A stretch of DNA of 64,000 nucleotides from Ancylostoma caninum (lineage: Eukaryota; Nematoda; Chromadorea; Rhabditida; Ancylostomatidae), in assembly GCA_037903475.1 (NCBI GenBank), contig JBAJFG010000071.1, forward strand, positions 742,001 through 806,000, read 5' to 3'. The notes beneath the pieces are model-generated. The model made no database searches and was not told the origin of the DNA. It saw only the letters and a list, made by a program, of their open reading frames with translations. Position 1 is the first letter of the stretch, and each line of letters starts with the position of its first letter. Positions 39,101 to 47,974 of this stretch are shown in pieces. A program made the translations under genes and the position numbers.

Positions 39101-42100
39101 TACACCCCAACTGATGGCACTTTTAACATGAGCACAAATGTGAGAAAGCGTTTTTCAGCATGAGTGCTGCCTTTAACATGTTGGAAAGGGTCCCGGAAAT
39201 GATGTGGGAGTACGTGGAGCACATGTCTCCGATTAGTGGCATACGGACTCCCCGATGAATGGCCTGTATAAGGACAAAAAGGTCATAAAAAACCTTGAAT
39301 CCATTCAAATGCTATGAATTCGAACACACCCGAGACTTTAGAGATAAAGGCACGCAGCACGCCCTACACCACATGCATTGTAGTGCTCTGATTGTGTGCG
39401 CCTCCACATATTTCAATGAAATCACCGTTCTCACCCTCGTCTAACTCTCCTGTCCTTTGTACTAACCTCTCCAGACAGGAAGTGACTGCACTAGACTTTC
39501 GTGTAGAAGCACGTCCAAATGAGTTCCTGGAAACCGCTCAGTTTTTCTTTGATTATTTTTAGTTCGGAAAACGCAATGAAGTAGACCAAAAAATATCATT
39601 ATCCTCTTCCTCTTAGGATGTTTTTGAATTTTCTACTGAATTTACCATTCTCAATTGAAGTTCAATAGAATTCTATCTCTTTCCTTCAGCTTCATCTCGA
39701 ATTCCTCATTCTCCAGAAGATAACAAAAAAGTTTTCGTTCTAGAAATTACTATGTTTCATTCCAGCTGTTCACCGCTTTCGCCGAACTCTTGTCCAAGCG
39801 GATCATTCTGCAAAGTGAATGGAGAGTACAGAACCTCAGCTTGCTGCGTAGAGCCAGCGGAACTTCCCGAGAAATTTTCTTCTGTTCCTGCTTCAGAGCC
39901 AATTGGTGAGCTCGCTTTTTCCAATTTTCAACTCCTTTCCCTCTCTATCCCTTTTTTATTCCATTTCTTTTCATTTATGTGTGCTCATCACATCTTAAAA
40001 AAGGTTTTCACCACAGTGTTTCCCTCCAACGTCCAACGTACCTTCAAACCACTGCGCAAGTGTCCACTACGTATAGTTTCACTTCAGCAGCGAACTGCTT
40101 CATGGCACAAGACGCAGGCTACGGTGTTGAGAGCAGCCACCGCTGGTCGTTTGATCCGAGCTCGTCCAGCTGTGTGTCATTCATCTACAACGGATACGGT
40201 GGCAATCAGAACAATTTCCTATCGAGGAGAGACTGCCAGTCTGCATGTACGGATTTGGTTATTTCTCCTGGCAACTAGCTTTGGTTGTGCCTGAGAAAGT
40301 CTTTTTGCTGCTCTCATCTCTAGCATTTTTAAGTTTATGTTGGTGTCTAGGTAAAATGACGCGTCCTTGTGATGAACCTGTGTCAAGCGGTTATGGTAAC
40401 AAGTTTATATCGAGGTTCTTCTATTCGAAGGTGAGTAAGAACCCAGTTTTGCGAGTGTTTTCCCTTTCTGTATTCATTTACGCTCAGGAATATGGTCAGT
40501 GTTTGCACTTCGTCTACTCCGGAGAGGGCGGCAACGCGAACAACTTTCCCAATTTGCGGGAATGCATGAAGACGTGTATGCCCGATAGTCCGCAATTCAA
40601 ATGTGAGTGCTTTCACATCCTCAGAAACTTTGAAACAACTTTTTTTTCACACATCTTAGGAAACAAGTTTCTTATTGCGTCAAAAAGTTGCAAAAAGAAA
40701 CTTCCTCCATTTCTTCATAATAACTGTGGGGTATCACCACCAATCTAGTGAAATATAATAGTTGTTTTTGGGGAAAGATGGTGAAATAGTTGCTTTTGCC
40801 ACTTTCTCACTCGTCACTGTAAAATATTTGCGAAATAGCAGCGTTTATTTTTTCCAGAGTGGTGGTGACGTTAAAATATTTTTGCACGCTTCTGCTACTT
40901 AGAAGCTTGTTCGCAATTTGTTCCTGATAGATTTTTATCTGTCACTTGCTCCAGGGGTTGTGAGTAAGTGCCGAAATACTTGATAAGTTGTGTTTGGAGT
41001 GATAGTCGGGTTATCTACTACCAACCATTTTGCTAAGAACAATCCCGTTCAAGGTTTTCAACCTCAATCTCAACCTCATGCTTCCACTGGATTTTCGCTT
41101 CTGAAAAAACCACCACCAAACCAATTTCAGCTCACCCACCCAGCTACGAGCCAACCCTAGCGTTCGCCTTCATTTCGCGACCGATCTGTCCACACGGAGA
41201 CGTGGCGACCAATGCTGGAGTCCCGGTTCATTGCGACGCAGCAACGGTTGGTTGCCATCTCCCGCACCTCATACAGAATTTGATGTACTCAGTTCAGGGA
41301 ACTGGATGTCCTGCGGGCAACGTCTGTACACCTATGGAAATGGGAGCCTACTGCTGCCAAGCGCCTGGTTTGTTCTTTGTTCAGAGTCTAATTTCAAGGC
41401 ATTGGTTACTGTCGTGTTGGTCAGAAAGTTCTGTGACACTTTGTATTTTATATGAAATTTCACAATAATTTGAATGGATGAGATTTTGTATAACTGTAAC
41501 GTGGACCTTCCTTCGGGCTACTACCTGGACAATATATAAAGTCGAGTGCTAACAATATACGAACTTCATGAATTGCAGGACTACGGCAATTCTTGTAGGC
41601 CGAGTATGCCACAGTTGGTCACGGTCCGTTCACAGACAAATCTTGGGAAGGAGCGCAGCAGAAGACCGGAAGAACCGATAGGTTATCTGCGGTTCCTCCG
41701 CTTTCCTGCCGTGTTCTTCATAATAGCTGTTGCGGTCCTTCTGGGTGGCTGCTGCGGCTCTTCCGAGTAGATGCTGCTGTCCTTTCGAACAGCTACAGTG
41801 ATGCTCGCGCCAGTTCCGAAGAAACTTGCTGCACAACCGCTCTGCTCTCGTGGAACCACCATGCACTGGTACCCACGGACAAAGGTGATGATCTCGATGA
41901 TGGTCACTGGTTTCACAATCCGACAGAGCCACACTTTCACGCCGAGATGGAAAGCACTGCTTTTTTGATGGCGTCAAAAATGAGTTCCGAATACAAGAAG
42001 GATATGATAACGCTCACTCACTCACTCTCTCTCTCTCACTCTCTCTTTAGCATTCTGTTGCGGTCCTTTCGAGCCGCCCTCTACACAAATCTGCGGTCAT

Positions 42101-44494
42101 TCCGAAGCAGTCCAGCAGGAAGCGGACGGAGCTAAACAAAAAACATCCTGAATCTTTCCGAATATTCCAAATCTTATTATCTCTGTGTCTCTCGCTTCTT
42201 AACCACATGATCGAGATCTCTTTCTGCTGCTGTCCTTTCGACAGTTCGGCTGTTTTGGGCGTCTGGAAGTCCTCTTTACAACAAGCAGCTCGACAACCAA
42301 GGCCAACTTCAAGACGAAAGGTCGAAGGTCTTCGATGTGCACTCAGGTTCTGCCGCAGGATGAAAGGGAAGCAGTCTTTATAATGATATTGATGCTAAAT
42401 AAGAGGTTCCAATATTCTGCAGGGTGAAATTTGAATTCTGCAGAGAAATTTACTTTTATGTGAATGTGGTGCAAGTGTCGCAGAACTTGCTGGGCAGACA
42501 ACCAGTGGAATATAACACATTCTACACTGGGTATTATTTTGCGATCAGTAGATTCTTCTACGGTAATGCATATTGATTACATTCCCCATTAAAGGCAGTG
42601 TCTCGGCTCAGGTTCGATTTCGAGCATTGGGTATGAGAAGAATCTAGGGGAAGTGCTGATTACAATGGTGTAGGTATCCCGACTCAAAAATGCAAAGGAC
42701 CCCCTTCTTTAACGGTTTCTTTTTGGAGCAAACTTCCAGCCGCGCTCCTTGCATTCGACTTCTCATGCGTGCAGCTGTGTAACATCCTCGAATTCTCGTC
42801 GACTTGGTCCAAGCGTCCTACCGTGCTAGTACTCTCAACCATAACCTTGACGCTTGCGAAGCATTGTACGGTACTATTGTACTTCAGCGGCCCCACTATC
42901 GACCTAAAACTCGAAGTTCTACGAGAACTTATACAGGGGTAATTCGAGGTGCTGACCACGAACATCATGTTCGTTATCATTCATAGTATTCTCATAGTAT
43001 CGACTTTAATGATTTCATCCATTTTTCCCCGGCATTGACCTCCTCTTGGATCTCTCTGAAAATTTGAATACGGAGGGTTTTTGAAGGTGCTGGTAACAGA
43101 TATGAAAAGGTTTCGCAAGAAAAGGTCGACTAAGTGCGGAAAACTTCAGTAAAGTCGGAATTTACATCTCCCTACAGAGAAAAGCCTGAAGAAAATCAAC
43201 GAAATTGAGATGATATCGCAAAACGGCGATTATATTCGTGATCATCAACTTCAAAAACCTCTACACGCACTTTCTCAGAGTGATTCAAGGTATTAGTCGA
43301 ACTTGCAAAAAAAGAACCAATAAAATCGAAAATATCATGCGAAATGAATGCGATATTAGTAATCCACGCCTCGAATTACCCCAGTATGCAAGTTTTCAGA
43401 GAAATCCATGACTTTCAGTTTGGAGTCGATAATGAGGCTGCTCAGGTACATAGTAGTGTACAAATGTTTTGCAAGCGCCAAGGTTATGGTCGAGAGCGCT
43501 AGCACGGTAGGACGATTGGACCAAGCCGACGAGAATTCAAGGATTTTACACAGCTGCATGCACGAGAGGTCGAATGCAAGGAGCCGCATGCCGGCGTGGA
43601 GTGGCATGGAGTGGCGCCGATCGATAGCGGCGCGACGCCGTGTGGACGAGCTTTCGATGCGGCGGCTGGACGTTCGCTCCAGAAAGAAACCGTTAAAGAA
43701 GGGGGCTTTTTGCATTTTTGAGTCGGGATACCTACATTTTTGTAATCAGCACATCCCCGAGATTCTTCTCATACGCAGTGCTCGAAATCGAACCTGAGCT
43801 GAGACACTACCTTTAACCGCATGCTTTCCGATAAGCTGCATATTATTTGCCACAGCAGGAAATGAACTATTTTAGATTCCAAAAAGGCGCCGGTTTAAAA
43901 GAAAGGGGCAAAATGTCCGAATGAAGTTTTTCGTCGTCGTCAATGGCATTAAATCTGTTCGCAACTTCTCAATTAAAAATAAAGAGAAATGGGTGGCCCT
44001 GGCCTTCGGGCTAGTGTCGTTTTGATTCGATCTCAACACTCCCATAAACCACTATGAATTTCGAGATATTTCTTCAGAATTCGGTCTCATAACTTGACAC
44101 AAAGGAATTCATCTGCAGTAACCTACCGGCACTGCATTGGTTACCGAAGCGTTCACTTCAGAGTCGTTCTGCCTCCAGCCTCGGCCAGCGATGTCGGCGT
44201 GTTTGTCTCTGTCCTCGCTTCCGTTGCAGCAAGTTGAGTTCACCTACGACCCAATGGCCGATCGCTGCGTTCAGTTCACATACTCGTCATGCTCCCCTTC
44301 TCTCAACCTGAATCACTTCGCATCAAGCTCACAGTGCATGAGGCTCTGTTGTAACCAAGTAAGAGTTTTTATCTTCCTCCAACTTTTCTCCCATGACAAG
44401 ACACCTACTTCAGGGTTACGATCTGCTGTACAAAAGACGTCTGCTGATGAACGACTCCCCACTGGAATCTTCCGAAGAGTCAGACCTACCCTGA
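18137..44494 (+). CDS. large secreted protein with seven Kunitz domains and lustrin-type cysteine modules
   Basis: Exons rebuilt by splice signals and phase: 18137-18196, 18269-18374, 25898-26071, 26379-26472, 26554-26627, 26687-26854, 27517-27617, 27683-27818, 27899-28079, 28327-28439, (32107-32119, 32160-32224 tentative), 32324-32415, 33107-33203, 33627-33728, 33818-33955, 35964-36895, 37367-37508, 37961-38076, 38136-38242, 39766-39905, 40088-40246, 40351-40430, 40488-40602, 41131-41246, 41298-41367, 44162-44358, 44414-44494. The sum is a multiple of three with or without the tentative pair (about 1322 or 1296 residues). It starts with a signal peptide (MLFLFVVFLCWTRAGC) and has no transmembrane segment, so it is probably secreted. 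Kunitz domains usually inhibit serine proteases; lustrin-type modules occur with them in nematode cuticle and moulting proteins such as C. elegans MLT-11, which I suggest as the nearest type without claiming orthology. Introns contain many transposons; the 3' end has AATAAA at 44795. Confidence 0.82.
18949..19261. mobile_element. TTAA-flanked MITE, copy 1
   Basis: Inverted ends AGGCAGTGTCTCACCT are flanked by TTAA on each side (18945-18948, 19262-19265). It is non-coding, 313 bp, in the long second intron of the Kunitz/lustrin gene. A TTAA target is characteristic of piggyBac-type elements. Confidence 0.85.
19266..23732. other. part of the 7.5-kb second intron, no exon found
   Basis: Exon 18269-18374 joins in phase directly to 25898-26071, so none is required here. 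Open frames at 21828-22319 on both strands lack splice support. I see no organised repeat. Confidence 0.4.
23733..24522. mobile_element. mariner-type non-autonomous element, about 790 bp
   Basis: Perfect inverted ends TTAGGTTGTAACATAAGTTT (continuing CCGCTGTTTT) with TA on both sides. The first eight bases match the mariner derivative at 8925 and the element at 51504. No transposase is recognisable. Confidence 0.85.
24752..25207. mobile_element. foldback MITE with long arms
   Basis: Inverted ends CCCGCACTAAGTT with TA flanks. The arms (about 150 bp) match closely, including the shared phrase CACAGACCAAACCAGGGGTC. Non-coding. Confidence 0.85.
25208..25897. other. 3' part of intron 2, nothing supported
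   Basis: No exon or repeat recognised up to the acceptor TCCGCAG at 25897. Confidence 0.4.
26379..26627 (+). other. lustrin-type cysteine module 1 (two exons)
   Basis: Exons 26379-26472 and 26554-26627 encode C-ADGIPLL, PRPCHPRPW, then KCPTAFWCHEG and YYCCP. The pattern C...C...CP-x3-F/W-C...CC is typical of lustrin-like cysteine modules. The donor is GTACGTAAG; the alternative GTAAG four bases later would break the frame. Confidence 0.75.
26698..26853 (+). other. Kunitz domain 1
   Basis: It starts CHLPPVVGHGKK and continues RRFYYDWSSDGC, YTGLGGNENSF and EECEKTC. The fold signature is clear, but the second and fourth canonical cysteines (C14 and C38 of BPTI numbering) are missing: the usual GC-GGN is LGGN. 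Confidence 0.85.
27517..28029 (+). other. Ser/Thr-rich mucin-like linker (three exons)
   Basis: Exons 27517-27617, 27683-27818 and the first part of 27899-28079 encode runs of Ser and Thr (for example KTSSSTSSTTTG and STTPGTTTTDL) with no cysteine. It is likely O-glycosylated and extended. It separates Kunitz 1 from Kunitz 2. Confidence 0.7.
28030..28432 (+). other. Kunitz domain 2 (split by an intron)
   Basis: Begins CEKTPDKGTPGG and continues across the intron 28080-28326 with MWYFDQSALSC, YLGSGGNANRF and ETCMRVC. It lacks C14 and C38 (SGGN in place of CGGN). A fragment of repeat family A lies in the intron. Confidence 0.85.
28192..28275. repeat. fragment of repeat family A
   Basis: About 80 bp (TTGGCGGACGCAGGAAC... 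then GGGGTCTCTACTGTTTTGGG) resembling the left part of the element at 6684-6959. It lies in the intron splitting Kunitz domain 2. Confidence 0.7.
28674..28862. mobile_element. CAGGAAGC MITE, copy 1
   Basis: Inverted ends CAGGAAGCTCCAAATGTCCG, with arms of about 50 bp, TA flanks and 189 bp in total. The second copy is at 46202-46394. Confidence 0.88.
28865..30496. mobile_element. Tc1-like foldback element, 1.6 kb
   Basis: Inverted ends CAGTGCGTTTCATAATTATA continue for arms of about 600 bp each (left to about 29470, right from about 29890), TA-flanked. Both arms repeat subterminal motifs such as TTATAGGGACACTTGGACTT. No transposase. Confidence 0.9.
30631..32106. other. intron sequence, nothing supported
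   Basis: No exon with correct phase or recognisable domain was found here, although the missing first half of a lustrin module could lie in this stretch. Confidence 0.35.
32107..32224 (+). other. tentative micro-exon plus decayed lustrin-type exon
   Basis: A 13-nt exon (32107-32119, between TCTGTCCCCAG and GTAAGTA) and an exon at 32160-32224 (after TTTTTCCAG) join in phase between Kunitz exons 28327-28439 and 32324-32415. The second reads APGRAQFWTPSDMASVCCT, which aligns with the CPxG..FC......CC half of lustrin modules, but the two expected single cysteines are replaced. It could be a degenerated module or a skipped relic. Confidence 0.4.
32353..33196 (+). other. Kunitz domain 3 (split by an intron)
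   Basis: CDLPPQFGNGTFKIP and RYFFDK in exon 32324-32415, then KQCELFFFSGDGGNENRF and KCERLC in exon 33107-33203. C14 and C38 are absent (DGGN). Confidence 0.85.
34299..34592. mobile_element. MITE, about 290 bp
   Basis: Inverted ends GGCCCGTAGTAAAGTG, with related subterminal inverted words (GAAGCGAGTGGACGCAGAAT). Just upstream, GTGTTGAACGGTA at 34154 is inverted at 34284, suggesting a second overlapping hairpin. Confidence 0.75.
34715..35690. mobile_element. mariner/Tc-type element, degenerate, about 1 kb
   Basis: Inverted ends share TGAAAAGTTTCCGGA within about 30 bp. The interior contains frameshifted coding-like DNA but I could not recognise a transposase. Exact ends are uncertain. Confidence 0.55.
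37367..37508 (+). other. lustrin-type cysteine module 2
   Basis: Single exon encoding WPCHAPIF, IMCALEDVTCPKGTFC and SICCP. All expected cysteines are present. Confidence 0.78.
37972..38183 (+). other. Kunitz domain 4 (split by an intron)
   Basis: CEQPVRHGVG, RWHFDAASKQC, FRGFQGNQNNF and QCESAC. C14 and C38 are absent, and the GG of the GGN motif is QG. Confidence 0.85.
38404..38620. repeat. repeat family C, uninterrupted copy
   Basis: About 215 bp with inverted GCGTC/GACGC-rich arms (GTGCGTCAGGCGCACGCATC at one end, ACGCACGCATC at the other). It is the intact relative of the sequence broken up at 28592-30630. Confidence 0.7.
38690..39765. other. intron sequence with a truncated TTAA-type terminus
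   Basis: GTGCTGCCTTTAACAT near 39163-39178 matches the right end of the element at 56403-56812, but I found no matching left end. No exon seen. Confidence 0.4.
39766..39905 (+). other. lustrin-type cysteine module 3 (short form)
   Basis: CSPLSPNSCPSGSFC and SACCVEP, directly followed by an acidic/serine linker. The N-terminal cysteine of the longer modules is missing. Confidence 0.75.
40096..40352 (+). other. Kunitz domain 5
   Basis: CFMAQDAGYGVESS, RWSFDPSSSSC, YNGYGGNQNNF and DCQSAC. The last cysteine codon is split by the intron 40247-40350 (T|GT), which confirms the splice phase. C14 and C38 are absent. Confidence 0.87.
40368..40577 (+). other. Kunitz domain 6 (split by an intron)
   Basis: CDEPVSSGYGNKF, RFFYSKEYGQC, YSGEGGNANNF and ECMKTC. 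It follows domain 5 after only four residues, so the two form a tandem pair. C14 and C38 are absent. Confidence 0.87.
41131..41367 (+). other. lustrin-type cysteine module 4, with an in-frame 51-nt intron
   Basis: CPHGDVATNAGVPVHC, then TGCPAGNVC and AYCCQ. The stretch 41247-41297 (GTTGGT...GTTCAG) is 51 nt, open and in frame. Removing it restores the usual spacing to the CP motif, so I call it an intron; retention would add 17 residues. Confidence 0.72.
42593..43812. mobile_element. TTAA-flanked foldback element, 1.2 kb
   Basis: Ends AGGCAGTGTCTCGGCTCAGG / inverse (one mismatch) are flanked by TTAA at 42589 and 43813. Inverted arms of about 370-440 bp surround a short unique centre. It lies in the intron 41368-44161. 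Open frames in the arms are antisense pairs of each other and not genes. Confidence 0.88.
44170..44349 (+). other. Kunitz domain 7, the only six-cysteine domain
   Basis: CLQPRPAMSACLSLSS, FTYDPMADRC, FTYSSCSPSLNLNHF and QCMRLC. It keeps all six cysteines; the residue after the second cysteine (P1 position) is leucine. The loop between cysteines 2 and 3 is about six residues longer than usual and the GGN motif is lost, so it is divergent. Confidence 0.75.
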
Positions 44495-44794
44495 ACGCAT
44501 CTCAGCCGACTGCTCAATATTTTCCGTCACGCGAGTAGTGAATCTCTTGTCCCGCACTCACGTCTTTCAACCTGTGTATCGTCTGTTGTTTATTAGATGG
44601 CACTCCAGATTTCATGCATTTCTATGGGTATTATTCGTGTCCTTTATGACATTCGTCGCTGCTTATCACCTCATTCAGTCTTTCAAACATTCTCAACAGT
44701 GATAGGAACGGTTTCTGAAGACTATAATTCAAATTTGTTGATTTATCATTGCATGCAATATGCTTTGAAAAATTTATTCTGATGCATTTTTAAG

Positions 44795-44800
44795 AATAAA
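44795..44800 (+). terminator. poly(A) signal of the Kunitz/lustrin gene
   Basis: AATAAA about 300 bases after the stop codon at 44492-44494. Confidence 0.55.
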
Positions 44801-46198
44801 ATCTCGATGAAATCGTGCGTAGGAGCTCCTTCCGAAAATTTCGAGATAACGAATCTATTAGCACACTCAGGGTAGGTGCATTTTTCTTGTACCACCACTG
44901 AAGACCAGCCCGTGTTCGATTAAAAAGGAGAAAACACATAGGTACTGGTCACAACGTTATTGCTCGGAGGTTACCCGATTATGTACATCTCAAAATTCTA
45001 CACTATTAGAAAGATCGTGTACAACCAATAGTGTCGATCACGATAAGTTCGTTTGAATTTTCACATACACATATACCGTTATTTCGCTAGGAATGACGCT
45101 GGGTAGAATAGCTGGCTTGATGACTTACATTGACGTTTGAGCCAATCAAACTTTTTTCGAACGAGAATTAGCGTAAAGCAATAACTGGATTACCAAAGTC
45201 AAACAGCCGGTGTCTCAGTTACCGATTTCTTGCAAAAGGACAATATCATGGCTTACGTATAGTCGACACTTTGATTCTGAGTTAAAGTGAGTTTGTGGTG
45301 GAAAACACCGTGTCGTAATTGTGTGGCGAAAGAAAGAATGATGAAGGAATATATAATGCAGGTTACGATAACCATATGTCGGTGTTCCAACGGCTTCAGT
45401 TTTTTTACCCGTTGTCAATGCCCAGCCAAAGTATCCGTGTTCATTTCTACTCCTACAATAACCAGAAAATAACCACACAAGTGCTCCTCGCTTGCCAAAA
45501 GAAAATACGTCATGAGGAAGATGGCGTAGATATTTATTTTTTACAGCCCAGCGGGTGTGCCGTGTGATAACTTACAAGCATATAGACAAGAAAGAACGAA
45601 CAAAGAAAGGACTATAACATCAAGTTAGAAATCCAGAACTCAAACTACTCAACTAGTACCATGATTGTTGGCCCAGGTGACTGTAACCTTGGTTTCGTCC
45701 TCAATTCCAAGCTGGTGATGAGAGAGTTGGCTAGCTAGTGCAAAGTCTGTTCAGGAAAGGAAGTGTTACTAAGCCGAAATTTCTGTATGCGGTTGCAATT
45801 CCACATGCATGGGGTGTAATGGCTGGATGAAGGTACCAGACCTTTGACATAATCACGCCCTAAGAACGCAACTGGAAGACCCATCCTTGGACCGGCGCCG
45901 AGGCGCCTCTTTGATCTAATACGAACCTCAGGCGTAAGCTTAGGTGGATGCTCGCCGGCTCGTTCCCTTATCCACATCTCATAGCCCAACGCAAGGTAGC
46001 TTCATTTCCACCGGAGGTGTTATAGAAGACGCAGGACCATTCCTGCAGACAACTGCACAAGCTTGAGATTTTGATTGGCTTATAACGATGACCCGTAATA
46101 TTTGTCGGAGAGGTAGAAACTAAAGTGGTCACATGACTAAGCAGCAATGATACAACCGTAACTCAGAACAAAACAAGAAGTAGTTAGTATTCCGGAAC
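44801..46198. other. intergenic region 3' of the Kunitz/lustrin gene
   Basis: A minus-strand open frame at 45735-45989 and, just upstream of it, a frame reading CVFYNTSGGNEATLR (Kunitz-like FYNxSGGNE) suggest either a decayed Kunitz exon or chance. No complete gene can be built. Confidence 0.35.
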
Positions 46199-46201
46199 TT
46201 A

Positions 46202-46394
46202 CAGGAAGCTTGTCCGCAGTCAAGAGGGCGTGGCCACGGCGCGGCTCCTTGATCAGACACAGGCGCTCTCTATGCTGCCTCTGGCTTCTCTGACTCTGCA
46301 GCCAACCAGTGGCAGCATGCCGAGCGCCTGTGTCTCTGTCTAAAGCCGCGTCGTGGCCACGTCCCTCTTGACTGCGGACATTTGGAGCTTCCTG
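46202..46394. mobile_element. CAGGAAGC MITE, copy 2
   Basis: Same termini and interior as 28674-28862, TA-flanked; the left arm has lost the AAATG segment of the other copy. Confidence 0.88.
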
Positions 46395-46479
46395 TACATA
46401 AAACCAACATAAGGAAAGGGGGAATACGCTAGATATCATTAAGCCACATCTTCACAACCTAATATATTAAGTAAATCCC

Positions 46480-47972
46480 CACCTCGAATATTTTGAAGCG
46501 ATGACGAGTCTTTCGCAGCCATCATTTCAGCAGGCAGTTTATCCAGAAGTCGAGAAACGCGGCAACAGAAAAGTTCTGGGCTATTTGCCTGTGTAGAGAG
46601 TCAAATCTAGGATTACACAACTTTAAACTGACTCTTCGGTAGTGAATAGGAGAAAATGTCCAGAACTGCGAAGGTTTCAAACTCACCTCACCTCTAAGAG
46701 TCTTAAATCCCAAAATAATGTCTGCTAGCAGTCTTCGCTAAAATAAAGTTTTGAGGCCCAAACCTGTAACCTAGACTTGTAATCGGGGAGAGCTTGGGGG
46801 CAGTCCTTGTTTGAAAAAGCGCGATAGAAAAGTACTCTCGTAAAAATCCGCTGCACATTCTCCAGTTTCAGGATGTCTTTTTAACGGCTGGGTTCCATAG
46901 TGGGCTACAATATTCTAAAGCTGGGAGAACATATGTTTATACAGCTTTAGTAATATGGAAACTTCCGATAAGTTTACGTTCCTCAGCAATGGATACAGTA
47001 CTCTTGTGGCACTGGTAACGACCGCGTCAATGTGACAACGGCATCGAAGAGAAACGTCTAGAGTAATACCAAGATCGCGAACTTGCTGTTTAGTTTGCAA
47101 AGGAACCTCTTAGTCAAAATCGGCAGTTGAGCAACCCAACTTCAGAACCTGGCTCTTGGTGATGTTTGCCTTCATCCGTCATTTCTCGGCCCACTTCAAC
47201 ATTTCTTGAATCGAGACTTTCAAATTTTTCTGAACAATCTCTTGTTCACTAAGATCGCAGCAGCATTTTAATATCGTCTGCATATGCTGCTACACGGATA
47301 CGAAGGTCAGTTTTCAACATGTGGGGAAGGTCCATGGTGTAAATGTTGAAGAGGATTGATGAGAGAGTATTTTCTGAGGAACACCCGAGAAGCACGGCTT
47401 AGATGAGGATATCTCATTCTGAAAACAAACCTAAAATCCCCAGAATCCAAGTAGGATACGAACCAGGATAGGAGGTTACCTCTTACGCCAATGCTTTCAA
47501 GTTTAGAAATCAGACTTATGTGGTCAACGGAATCGAAAGCTTTGCTTAGGTCGAAATAAACAACCTCAACACATTTTCTGTTACCTAAAACTATAATTCA
47601 ATCATGCGCGCACTGAATCAGCTGAGTGGATGTGGACCGTCCGGAAAGAAACCCAAAGTGTTCGTTGGGAAAGCATCTGAGTTTAGGTATCCACTCCAGA
47701 ATGGTTTGAGCCACAATTTTTTCCAGAATTTCACATGGGGTTGGCAATATACTGATTGGCCTGAAATTAGTAAGGTTGGCGGCGGATGGTATTTTCGGAA
47801 CTGGTGTCACCATTGCCTTTTTCCACGAGGAAGGAACTTGTCCTGTCAGCAACGAAATGTTAAAGACATGAGCAAGTGGTTGGCAGAGATATCCGGCAAA
47901 AGTTTCAGAAAAGAAAGGCGGTACTTCATCGGCAGTGACGGAGAACGATGCCTTAGTCTTTTTCGTCAAAAT
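46480..47972 (-). pseudogene. jockey/CR1-like non-LTR reverse transcriptase, decayed
   Basis: Reading on the minus strand: PPFFSETFAGYL then FRPISILPTPCEILEKIV (about 47800), FLSGRSTSTQLIQ (47610), VVYFDLSKAFDSVDH (about 47560), the catalytic AYADD (47273-47287), VRDLGITLD (47080) and a C-terminal stretch toward 46480. The RT motifs are in order, but frameshifts and stops separate them. The 5' part is cut off at the boundary with the element starting at 47975. Confidence 0.8.
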
Positions 47973-47974
47973 CC

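Noticed and set aside
41546..41770. Frame after a GCAG acceptor (DYGNSCRPSMPQ...) as the next Kunitz/lustrin exon
   Set aside because: Its phase does not match the preceding exon, whereas exon 44162-44358 joins exactly and encodes Kunitz 7.
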